Source: a virus | Length of the DNA stretch: 34,415 nucleotides | IMG/VR virus record: IMGVR_UViG_3300028394_000194 | Location: 1-34,415 of that record | Strand: one strand, 5' to 3' | Part shown: positions 1 through 6,744 of the stretch, piece by piece | Layout: the number at the start of each line of letters is the position of its first letter | Position numbering within the stretch: position 1 is the stretch's first letter | The notes under the pieces: generated by a model | What the model saw: the letters and a program-made list of their open reading frames with translations, nothing else | What the model was told of the DNA's origin: nothing | Database searches by the model: none | Position numbers and translations under genes: made by a program

Positions 1-325
1 CTTAAACCAGTGGGTACAAGGTCTGCAAAGACGGCAAAAACGGATAAAACACTTGAAGGATTAGCCAAAGACTTCCAGATGACCGATATCAAGTCCACCA
101 AAGAGGGTGAACACCAAACAGGCTATCTCAAACGCAACAACAAGCTAACTGACAAGCAATATGCCGAGGCTACAGCCGCCAGTGAGCACTTTGAGAGCCA
201 AAAACCCAAAGAAGGACGGGCTGGTGACTCCGCAATCTGGGGAAATGGGGGTAACATCTCTATGAAATCCGTACTTGGTGGACAATTTAAGTCCGTCATG
301 GGAGAATCTGTAGGCATCAATCCCA
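1..325. repeat. Left copy of the contig-end overlap
   Basis: Bases 1-325 match 34091-34415 in the same orientation, with substitutions at 12, 54, 132 and 258 and no indels. It shows that the contig closes into a circle of 34,090 bp. All four differences fall at third codon positions of the gene crossing the junction and leave the protein unchanged. Confidence 0.95.
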
Positions 326-405
326 AAGAAGCGGGGAACTTGACAGGGCCAAAACCTGCGTCTTATATTCCAGACCATGAAAACTTAACGGTTCCTAAAC
401 CATGA
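1..405 (+). CDS. C-terminal part of the junction-spanning hypothetical protein
   Basis: Reading frame open from the first base to TGA at 403-405; this is the 3' part of the gene that starts at 33986. Joined across the circular junction (105 nt plus 405 nt) the product is 169 residues. This part is hydrophilic, rich in Lys, Gly and Ser, with no membrane segment or recognised domain beyond the Cys/His cluster at the missing N terminus. Its stop overlaps the portal start in an ATGA (402-405), so the two are probably translationally coupled. It lies between the packaging genes and the portal, which suggests a head or packaging role by context only. An ATG-less start near base 10 would be an artefact of the contig break. 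Confidence 0.85.
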   Translation, partial: LKPVGTRSAKTAKTDKTLEGLAKDFQMTDIKSTKEGEHQTGYLKRNNKLTDKQYAEATAASEHFESQKPKEGRAGDSAIWGNGGNISMKSVLGGQFKSVMGESVGINPKEAGNLTGPKPASYIPDHENLTVPKP

Positions 406-2021
406 AAATTCCATCAGCCCCACTTGAGCGGGAAATTTTCTACCTTGACCTGATACAAAAGTGTTTAGTGTCAAGGGAAGACCGTAGGCCCGACTATGCG
501 GGGCTGAGAAGTTGGTATTTGTTTGGAAACGGGCCAAGTGAAACCCCCGCCATCTACAACAAAATCTATCCGCACATTGACCAACTGACTTCGTTTCTCT
601 ACTCAGCAGAGACAACCCGCTTTAGTATCAATATCGGTGCGGCGGTGGACGAAGCAGAACACACCAAGATTCCTAGCCTCACCCGTGCGCTCAATGATGA
701 GTGGCTCAACAGTAATGCTGACCAAGTTTTCTCGCAAGCAGTCTCGTGGTCACTGGCTTACTCTTCCACCTTTGTAAAACTGATTATCAATAACGGTATT
801 CACCCCTACATGGTGGAGCCTGCCTGCATGGGTGTGCTGCGTGAAGACAGTCCCTACACCGACAGACAAGAAGCTATTGTCCAGACGTACTACATCACCA
901 AGTCAGAGTTGTATGCCCGTCTGTACTCCCACCCTAAGCGGGAACAGATTGTCAAACGTGTCAGCGCAACTCAGCATGAGAGAACAGAAGTTTCTAATGG
1001 CGTAGAGAAAATTATTCTCTCTGCCAGCAACCCAACCATGTACGGTAACGTCAATCTGGATTTGTCAGGCCTCAACAAATACAAGGCTGTTGTTGCGGAA
1101 GAAACAGTAGAGATGACTGAGTTATGGGTGTGGAACGATGACACCAATGACTACCAAGTGGTCACCAAGGCAGACCCGGACATCATCATCTATGACCGCA
1201 GCGGAGAATCCATCTTCCTCAAGGGCGAGTTGCCCTTTATTCAGATTTGTCCTAACCCGCAGTACGATTACTTCTGGGGTACGTCCGAGGTTGCCCGTCT
1301 GATTTACTTGCAGCAGCTACGCACCAAGCGTATGTCTGAAATTTTAGACTTGCTGAGTAAACAGGTATCACCTCCTACCGCCTTGATTGGCTTTACCGGC
1401 ATCTTAGATGAGAAGAATTTTGCCCTTAACCGGGCTGGTGGATTACTCGCAACTGACATGCCCAATGCCAAGGTAGAGAAGTTAGCGCCTACTATCCCGC
1501 CTGACCTGTTCAAAGAGATTGGTGAGATTGATGCCATGTTTGAAGAGGCCTCTGGTATCTCTTCTATCCTGCAAGGCAAGGGTGAATCTGGGGTGCGCTC
1601 TACTGGTCACGCAAGCCAACTTGCCCGTCTGGGAAGCAGTCGTGCCAAGAAACGGGCGCTGGTTATTGAAGACAGCCTAGAAAAGCTGGCAACCCTGTAC
1701 CTCAAGTGTATGCAAGTCTATGACAACACGCACTTCAAGGATGTAAAGGGTAACAAGTTCATTGCAGAGCAGTTCACCAAAGATTTTGTGGTCAAAGTGG
1801 ATGCTCACAGCAACTCGCCTATCTTTATGGAAGATTTGCGCCAATTGGCATTCAATTTGTTCAAAGCACAGGTCATTGACAAAGAATCTCTGCTTGACTT
1901 GCTAGAACCTCCTATGAAACAACTGTTGCAAGACAGGTTGAAAGTCATGGAGAAAAAAGCAGAGGAAAAAGCGGCGCAGCAGCCCCCTCCCAAAGAAAAA
2001 GCACCCCCCAAGGAGCAATAA
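402..2021 (+). CDS. Portal protein
   Basis: 539 residues. It would form the dodecameric ring at the capsid vertex through which DNA is pumped in and ejected, and on which the short tail is built. The N-terminal third has the aromatic, helix-rich portal character (IYNKIYPHIDQLTSFLY near residues 50-66). The central part carries the stretch around YDYFWGTSEVARLIYLQQL (about 288-306), and the C terminus is a long helical, Lys/Glu/Pro-rich tail ending in PPPKEKAPPKEQ. Length fits podovirus portals. It follows the terminase block and precedes scaffold and capsid, the usual head-gene order. The start overlaps the preceding stop (ATGA) and the end overlaps the next ATG (TAATG at 2019-2023). Assignment is by composition, length and synteny rather than a single catalytic motif. 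Confidence 0.85.
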   Translation: MKIPSAPLEREIFYLDLIQKCLVSREDRRPDYAGLRSWYLFGNGPSETPAIYNKIYPHIDQLTSFLYSAETTRFSINIGAAVDEAEHTKIPSLTRALNDEWLNSNADQVFSQAVSWSLAYSSTFVKLIINNGIHPYMVEPACMGVLREDSPYTDRQEAIVQTYYITKSELYARLYSHPKREQIVKRVSATQHERTEVSNGVEKIILSASNPTMYGNVNLDLSGLNKYKAVVAEETVEMTELWVWNDDTNDYQVVTKADPDIIIYDRSGESIFLKGELPFIQICPNPQYDYFWGTSEVARLIYLQQLRTKRMSEILDLLSKQVSPPTALIGFTGILDEKNFALNRAGGLLATDMPNAKVEKLAPTIPPDLFKEIGEIDAMFEEASGISSILQGKGESGVRSTGHASQLARLGSSRAKKRALVIEDSLEKLATLYLKCMQVYDNTHFKDVKGNKFIAEQFTKDFVVKVDAHSNSPIFMEDLRQLAFNLFKAQVIDKESLLDLLEPPMKQLLQDRLKVMEKKAEEKAAQQPPPKEKAPPKEQ

Positions 2022-2191
2022 TGGCAACAACAGGTTCACCAAAAGCAGGGGTTACCCAACCCCGTGCAGACCAGCCAAGAGTAAACACCCCTACCCTACA
2101 GCGGGGAGAGGCCAGCCCCAACTTGACATATCGCCAAGTTGGATATAAAACTAGCGGTGGGCGAAGTCAAAGGGACTATGCTCGTCGTTGA
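2021..2191 (+). CDS. Small hypothetical protein behind the portal
   Basis: 56 residues, starting MATTGSPKAG and ending RSQRDYARR. The ATG overlaps the portal stop by one base, indicating coupled translation. It is Pro/Thr/Gly-rich in the first half and Arg-rich in the last ten residues, with no hydrophobic segment. No family recognised. Its basic tail resembles the basic micro-ORFs that follow immediately, so it may belong with them as a minor head-associated or DNA-binding component; this is inference from composition and position only. Confidence 0.6.
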   Translation: MATTGSPKAGVTQPRADQPRVNTPTLQRGEASPNLTYRQVGYKTSGGRSQRDYARR

Positions 2192-2207
2192 CCAACAGGA
2201 GTTTCTC

Positions 2208-2249
2208 ATGTACAAAACAGCAAAGCGCGGTCGTAAGACTCGCCGGTAA
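2208..2249 (+). CDS. Micro-ORF: 13-residue Arg/Lys-rich peptide
   Basis: ATG at 2208 encodes MYKTAKRGRKTRR, seven of 13 residues basic, ending at TAA. A CAGGAG-type ribosome site lies at 2196-2201, with spacing of 6-7 bases, which is as good as those of neighbouring real genes. The last 18 bases match 15 of 18 with the end of the micro-ORF at 2322-2360, suggesting duplication. Very short, so chance cannot be excluded. If made, such a peptide would bind nucleic acid and could be packaged; compare the small basic packaging proteins of other phages. Confidence 0.5.
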   Translation: MYKTAKRGRKTRR

Positions 2250-2321
2250 GAATTCCGCAAGGAATAGGGTATGGCTGCTTCCCCTAGTAAGTAAGTGGCC
2301 GCCTCTATGAAGGAGCGCATT

Positions 2322-2360
2322 ATGCGTAAAGGTCGTAAAGGACGTAAGTCTCGCAAGTAA
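2322..2360 (+). CDS. Micro-ORF: 12-residue Arg/Lys-rich peptide
   Basis: Encodes MRKGRKGRKSRK, eight of 12 residues basic. A full AAGGAG ribosome site sits at 2310-2315, six bases before the ATG, which fixes this start. An in-frame ATG at 2307 would add five residues but would overlap that site. Its 3' end is similar to the micro-ORF at 2208-2249. The strong ribosome site, repeated composition and location between portal and capsid genes argue for real translation; there is no homology evidence. Confidence 0.5.
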   Translation: MRKGRKGRKSRK

Positions 2361-2400
2361 TCAAGGGTAAAACCTTGGTTGCCTAGAGCAGCACATCATT

Positions 2401-2460
2401 GGCGGTTGGATGATAAATAACCGCCACCTATTGACAAATCGTTTGTATGTGTTACAAACG
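2401..2460 (+). promoter_or_regulatory. Pair of stem-loops before the gene at 2478
   Basis: Two perfect inverted repeats follow each other: GGCGGTT/AACCGCC (2401-2407 and 2419-2425, 11-nt loop) and CGTTTGTA/TACAAACG (2440-2447 and 2453-2460, 5-nt loop). Between them is a TTGACA hexamer (2431-2436) without a convincing -10 at the right distance. No T-run follows either stem, so they are not typical terminators. They may be RNA processing or translation-control structures in the long rightward transcript, or part of a weak promoter. Confidence 0.4.
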
Positions 2461-2477
2461 CGCCAAAGGAGTTAGTT

Positions 2478-2948
2478 ATGGGTGTACCCTCAGATAAATT
2501 GATGGAGTTAATGCGAGGCAGTCGTTCTGCTGGCGCAGCAGCCCCCGTTCCTTCCCCAGACCTCGGTGGTTCACCCGGCGCACCCGCTATGTCGGATGCG
2601 GAAACCCCCCCGATGTCCAGCCCCATGTCCACACCAGAGCCAAAGATGGGTAGCAAAGAAGCTGCCATGATTAATGTTGGCATGGCAATGGACTTGCTAG
2701 AACAATCGCTCCCCGCTCTAGGGTCTGAGTCAGTAGAAGGGCAGAAGGCTCTTGCAGCTATTCGTTCTTTGACCGGCTTAATGGGGCCACGCAAGAACAA
2801 AACTAATGAGTTGCAGCAGTCAGAGATTCTGCAAATGCTGCAAACTCTACCTCAAGCTGGTGGCGCATCGCCTGAGGGTAAAGCAATGGCAAGCGCGCCA
2901 ATTCCCGGTATGCCCTCACCCGGCGCACCACAACCACCCCCAATGTAA
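2478..2948 (+). CDS. Hypothetical Pro/Met/Ala-rich protein
   Basis: 156 residues with a low-complexity N-terminal part (Ala, Pro, Ser, Met) to about residue 55, a helical middle (KEAAMINVGMAMDLLEQSL near 60-78), and a Pro/Met-rich tail ending PGAPQPPPM. An AAAGGAG site precedes the ATG. It lies in the portal-to-scaffold interval, and proteins of this composition are common there in short-tailed phages, where they may be minor capsid or assembly factors. No domain recognised and no function assigned. Confidence 0.7.
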   Translation: MGVPSDKLMELMRGSRSAGAAAPVPSPDLGGSPGAPAMSDAETPPMSSPMSTPEPKMGSKEAAMINVGMAMDLLEQSLPALGSESVEGQKALAAIRSLTGLMGPRKNKTNELQQSEILQMLQTLPQAGGASPEGKAMASAPIPGMPSPGAPQPPPM

Positions 2949-2958
2949 GGAGTCCATC

Positions 2959-3141
2959 ATGGATTTGTTTAAGCCTCGTGGCGCAGCAGCCCCCCGCCGT
3001 CCTACTGACAACAATCAGCAAAATGGCGTTATGGTTAACACCCCCCGTTTTTCTCAGCTTGGTGGCCTCAACAGCCCAGCCAAAGTTGGCAAAGCTGGTA
3101 TGGCGGTGCAAAAGCCTGCTGACGGAAAAAAAGTTATATAA
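2959..3141 (+). CDS. Small hypothetical protein
   Basis: 60 residues starting MDLFKPRGAAAPRRP. A textbook TAAGGAG at 2946-2952 sits seven bases before the ATG, which overrules the longer frame opening upstream inside the preceding gene. Basic (net positive), Gly/Pro/Asn-rich, no hydrophobic segment, ending in DGKKVI. No family recognised. Head-gene location, between an assembly-type protein and the scaffold-like gene, suggests a head-associated role by context. Confidence 0.65.
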   Translation: MDLFKPRGAAAPRRPTDNNQQNGVMVNTPRFSQLGGLNSPAKVGKAGMAVQKPADGKKVI

Positions 3142-3162
3142 GCGTATAAAGAGGGTAACACT

Positions 3163-3693
3163 ATGTCATTAGAAAACGTCTCCTTAGAAGCCCGTGATGA
3201 ACTGGCTTCCCTATCTCAAATGCTGGCTGAGAATCCTGAGACTCGTAAAGAGTTCTTGCGGATGACCAAGAAAGTTAAACCTGACCTTCCTATTCCAGAA
3301 CTAGATATGGAAGACTTTACACGCAACGCTGTCAATCAGTCAGAACAGCGTGTACAAGCCTTGGAAGCAAAGTTGCGTGAGCGTGATGCAATTGCAGAAT
3401 TGCAAAGTCGCCGTAACTCTCTGGTTAAGAAGGGTCTTATCTCTTCTGAAGCAGAGGTCAAAGACGTAGAAAAGATTATGCTGGAACAAGGTATCACCAA
3501 CCATGAGACAGCAGCCCAGTATCATAACTGGATGAAACAAGCAGCAGTACCAACATCTTCTGGATACAACCCGTCACCTGTTAAACAGTTTGACCTCAAC
3601 AAGTATTGGAAGAATCCTGTCGGTGCTGCTCGTGAAGAAGCAGCAAGGGCATTGAGTGATTTGCGTAAGCCCACTCGCCCTATCGGTTTGTAA
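3163..3693 (+). CDS. Putative scaffolding protein
   Basis: 176 residues, charged and strongly helical. A predicted coiled coil spans roughly residues 55-90 (around QRVQALEAKLRERDAIAELQ), and an acidic N-terminal part precedes it. Scaffolding proteins direct procapsid assembly from the inside and are removed or cleaved afterwards. They are typically short, helical, and encoded directly upstream of the major capsid gene, as here (42 bp gap). The C-terminal segment (SDLRKPTRPIGL) is basic, as expected if it contacts the capsid shell. The call rests on synteny and composition, since scaffolds share little sequence. Confidence 0.65.
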   Translation: MSLENVSLEARDELASLSQMLAENPETRKEFLRMTKKVKPDLPIPELDMEDFTRNAVNQSEQRVQALEAKLRERDAIAELQSRRNSLVKKGLISSEAEVKDVEKIMLEQGITNHETAAQYHNWMKQAAVPTSSGYNPSPVKQFDLNKYWKNPVGAAREEAARALSDLRKPTRPIGL

Positions 3694-3734
3694 AAGAGGG
3701 TATTATTTTGTCTATCGTGACGTAAGGAGGCCTT

Positions 3735-4745
3735 ATGGCTATTGGCGGCGGCATCCTACCAGCTACAGGGTCGAATCAGTTTACTGAACTGACTTATGTA
3801 ACTCGTAGAGCCTTTATCCCCAAGCTGGTTGTCCAGCTTTATAACTCTACACCTCTGTTGGCAGCACTGATTAGTAATAGTCAGCAAGCTAGTGGCGGTG
3901 TATCTTCTGTAACTGTTCCCGTACAGGGCGCTCAGTTTGTAAATGCTCAGTGGTCTGACTACAGCGGCTCTTTTGCCCAACCGTCAGTTCAACAAGGCGC
4001 TTACAACGCTGAATTTGACTTGAAACTGATGATTTCTCCCGTGCCGTTCCTCGGTATGGAAGGCGCAGTTCAACAAGATGCAGCGATTATCCCGTTGATT
4101 GAGGCTCGTATGAACGATGCTACCAACGTGATGATGGACGCAATGGCTACGGCTTTGTACACCAACACCACTAACACCCAACAGTTCATTGGACTGCCCG
4201 GTGCTGTAGATGACGGTACAACGCTTGCTACTTACGGAAACATTAACCGTAATACCTACACATGGTGGAAGTCTAAGCAATACGCTGCTGGCTCGGTTAA
4301 CCCAACCCGTCAAAACATCTTGCAATACATCTCTGGTACTGTGAAGAACGGTGCTGAAATGCCTAGCTTTGGTGTTTGTGGCTTTGGTACATGGACTCTG
4401 TTGGCTCAAGACTTTGTAGGTCAAGAGCAATATGTCATCACCCCCGGTTCGGGATTTGATGGCGACAACAACGGCCCACAAGCTGCTTTCCGCGCATTGA
4501 TGGTTGCTGGTGTACCTATCTACCCAGACCCATACTGCCCAGAAGGTACGGTTTACTTCCTCAACACTAACTATCTCTCGCTCTACATCCATGAGCAAGG
4601 TTCGTTCGTGTTCACAGGATTTGAATCTACGCTTCCCAACTGGCAAATTGGTTATGTCGGTGCGGTTCTGATGATTGCCGAGTTGGTGAACGTCAAGCCT
4701 AAGTCGATGACCAAGGTGACAGGTTACAACTACCTCTCGCTGTAA
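3735..4745 (+). CDS. Major capsid protein
   Basis: 336 residues, the likely HK97-fold shell subunit. It starts MAIGGGILPATGSNQFTEL and has the mixed alpha/beta, Gly/Asn/Gln-rich character of capsid proteins. The stretch around NDATNVMMDAMATALYTN (about 125-142) resembles the long spine helix, and the last 50 residues are beta-rich. The ribosome site is the strongest in the region, TAAGGAGG at 3724-3731, fitting very high expression. It lies directly after the scaffold-like gene and before small head proteins. No protease gene is present nearby, so no maturation cleavage is indicated. Identification is by composition, length and position. Confidence 0.85.
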   Translation: MAIGGGILPATGSNQFTELTYVTRRAFIPKLVVQLYNSTPLLAALISNSQQASGGVSSVTVPVQGAQFVNAQWSDYSGSFAQPSVQQGAYNAEFDLKLMISPVPFLGMEGAVQQDAAIIPLIEARMNDATNVMMDAMATALYTNTTNTQQFIGLPGAVDDGTTLATYGNINRNTYTWWKSKQYAAGSVNPTRQNILQYISGTVKNGAEMPSFGVCGFGTWTLLAQDFVGQEQYVITPGSGFDGDNNGPQAAFRALMVAGVPIYPDPYCPEGTVYFLNTNYLSLYIHEQGSFVFTGFESTLPNWQIGYVGAVLMIAELVNVKPKSMTKVTGYNYLSL

Positions 4746-4757
4746 GGAGCATAGAAC

Positions 4758-5132
4758 ATGTCATTGTCTCTAAATAAAATCCTTCTTGCCAACGCAGCCA
4801 CTAACACGGCTGGTGCGTATCTCCAAGGCATCACCATTACCGCTATTGGTATTGGCAATACAACTTTGATGAACGCTGGCACATCGTCCGCTCAGTTTGT
4901 TCCTGCTGGTGCTTACATTCTTCCTCAAACCACAAACAACGTGATTATTGAAGTGAATGCTTACACCTCTGCTGGTGCTAATGCTTGGACAACGTACATT
5001 GCAGCCAACACAGGCGGTACTGTTATTTCTGACGGTTGGAACGTGCGTGCAAACGCAACTACCAGCACTCAGTCTTTGACTCTGTACACGTCTAACGGCG
5101 GTAACAACGCTCCCGGCACTTACTCAAGTTAA
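4758..5132 (+). CDS. Small beta-rich head protein
   Basis: 124 residues, unusually rich in Thr, Asn, Ala and Gly, almost free of charge, with an alternating beta pattern through its length. The TAAGGAG site overlaps the capsid gene's stop region, so it is probably expressed with the capsid. Composition and position fit a capsid decoration or head-fibre protein, but no domain is recognised. It resembles the next gene in composition, so the two may be related. Confidence 0.6.
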   Translation: MSLSLNKILLANAATNTAGAYLQGITITAIGIGNTTLMNAGTSSAQFVPAGAYILPQTTNNVIIEVNAYTSAGANAWTTYIAANTGGTVISDGWNVRANATTSTQSLTLYTSNGGNNAPGTYSS

Positions 5133-5141
5133 GGAGTTGAC

Positions 5142-5546
5142 ATGAACGCAAACAATGTAGGCGCTCGCTACCCAGACTCATTTGGCAATTTTGCTATTGC
5201 CACAGCAGTACCAGTTCCGCTAAATGCGGTAAGTAATGCTGCTGCTGTGATGTCTGTGGTTGGCACTAGCTTCATAGTTCGCCGTGTCACCATCTCAAAT
5301 GCAAACGCAACTGCTGCTACCGCTAACGTAAGTATTCTTACGTCTAGCGATGGCAACGCTGCTAACGCTGTATTTGCTACCACTAAACTTGCAAACATCA
5401 CAAGCACAAGTACTTTTCAAGACATTGCACCTACTGCGAATGCCGTTTCTAACGTGTACTCGTCTGGCGCTCTGTGGGTAAAAGTAACTACCGCTAATGA
5501 TGCAACTTGTGAAGTTACGGTGTACGGTGACATTGTGAACCTATGA
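5142..5546 (+). CDS. Small beta-rich structural protein
   Basis: 134 residues, Ala/Thr/Val/Asn-rich, low in charge. A beta-sandwich-like pattern runs from FIVRRVTISNANA (about 44-56) to CEVTVYGDIVNL at the end. AAGGAG precedes the ATG, and the stop overlaps the next start (ATGA at 5543-5546). The ending, a strand with a final Gly-Asp turn, recalls the small proteins at 10433 and 19335. Likely a virion surface or decoration protein; function not shown by the sequence. Confidence 0.6.
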   Translation: MNANNVGARYPDSFGNFAIATAVPVPLNAVSNAAAVMSVVGTSFIVRRVTISNANATAATANVSILTSSDGNAANAVFATTKLANITSTSTFQDIAPTANAVSNVYSSGALWVKVTTANDATCEVTVYGDIVNL

Positions 5547-5884
5547 CCGAAACTGTATTCGTAACCAACAGAACCGACACTGCACTCACAGATGGGTACA
5601 GTGGCGTATTCTATGAATTTCTTAAGGGTAAACCCGTAGAAGTTCCTGTGCATGTTGCAAAGCATGTGTTTGGTTACGGTGCAGAGAATAAAGAACCGTA
5701 TCTGGCCCGTCTGGGTTGGATACGTTCTCATTCAGACCTAAATTCTGGGATTGAAAGACTGAGCAAGTTTGAAATAACTGCACAGGCTCCCGAACAGCAC
5801 CGCTCGTTACCCTCGGCGGTTAGCGTAGTACCTCTGCGGATTGAGAAATCCGTAGGGGGAAAAGTTACCCAAAGGGCAGCATAA
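5543..5884 (+). CDS. Hypothetical head-completion region protein
   Basis: 113 residues, start overlapping the previous stop. The N-terminal half has the pattern FVTNRTDTALTDGYSGVFYEF then VEVPVHVAKHVFGYG (about residues 32-46), which I associate with small proteins encoded between capsid and tail adaptor in many phages. The C-terminal half is variable and basic. By location it could be a head-completion or neck protein, but no catalytic or structural motif supports this. Confidence 0.6.
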   Translation: MTETVFVTNRTDTALTDGYSGVFYEFLKGKPVEVPVHVAKHVFGYGAENKEPYLARLGWIRSHSDLNSGIERLSKFEITAQAPEQHRSLPSAVSVVPLRIEKSVGGKVTQRAA

Positions 5885-5896
5885 AATGGAAGCAAC

Positions 5897-6742
5897 ATGG
5901 CAACACTTACTTCCTACATATCGGAAGTCCGCAGGCTCCTACACGATGCCAACGGCAATTTCTGGGATGATGCTGAGTTAACGGACTATATCAATAGTGC
6001 GCGTGAGCGAGTAGTCAGAGACACAGGGTGCTTACGCACTCTACAAATTACGCAAACCCCGTTATCTACAACGGGAGTAGCGGCTACTGCATGGGCTGCA
6101 AGCACCCCTGTAACAGCCGGTGATTTCTTGTTCTCCAACATCTTCATCTATGAAGTAATTAGTAGCGGAACAACTGACACTTCTGCCCCGCCTTACCCTG
6201 CATCTGGCGCTACGTTTCCTCCTACTGCCCCGTTTACCAACGGTACAGCAACGTTGCAATACTCCAGCAATGCGGAAATAATTACTTACGCCGCTATGCC
6301 TAACGGTCAGTACACGCTAGACATCATGAATGTCAACTTGTATTGGGGAAATAGCCGCATTCCGCTGCGCTACTTGCCGTGGACAAACTTTAATGCCCAA
6401 CTGCGTTACTGGCAAAACTATGTTGGCAGGCCTATTTGCTTCTCAACGTATGGTCAGGGTCAGATTTATATCTCTCCTATTCCAGACCAAAGCTACTACA
6501 TAGAACTAGATACGGTAATCATGCCTACGCCGTTGCAGACCTCTGCACCTAGCGTCACTGACACCATCGTTGCTCCGTACACTGGCCCTGTAGCTTTTTA
6601 CGCAGCCTACAAAGCCAAGTACAAAGAACAAAGCTACGGTGAGGCTGAAATCTACAAACAAGAGTACAGCAAGCAAGTCAATGCTGTGCAGAACTCCGTA
6701 TTCACGCGCCGCATCCCTGACCCTTACTCTAGCCCGTACTAA
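5897..6742 (+). CDS. Head-tail adaptor protein
   Basis: 281 residues. The N terminus is helical with the pattern YISEVRRLLHDANGNFWDD...LTDYINSARERVVRDTG (within residues 6-42), characteristic of short-tail phage adaptor proteins (SU10-adaptor/T7 tubular-A type) that sit under the portal and connect it to the nozzle. The rest is beta-rich and aromatic, ending with another helix (about 240-270). A GGAAG site precedes the ATG. It is followed after two bases by the nozzle-like gene, the standard adaptor-nozzle order. Confidence 0.75.
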   Translation: MATLTSYISEVRRLLHDANGNFWDDAELTDYINSARERVVRDTGCLRTLQITQTPLSTTGVAATAWAASTPVTAGDFLFSNIFIYEVISSGTTDTSAPPYPASGATFPPTAPFTNGTATLQYSSNAEIITYAAMPNGQYTLDIMNVNLYWGNSRIPLRYLPWTNFNAQLRYWQNYVGRPICFSTYGQGQIYISPIPDQSYYIELDTVIMPTPLQTSAPSVTDTIVAPYTGPVAFYAAYKAKYKEQSYGEAEIYKQEYSKQVNAVQNSVFTRRIPDPYSSPY

Positions 6743-6744
6743 TC

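Noticed and set aside
1-325. T7-type exact direct terminal repeat
   Set aside because: The copies differ at four sites; mechanism-made terminal repeats would be identical, so circular-map overlap is the simpler explanation.
3984-4646. 220-codon minus-strand frame within the major capsid gene
   Set aside because: Lies wholly inside a highly expressed gene, has no start context and unnatural composition.
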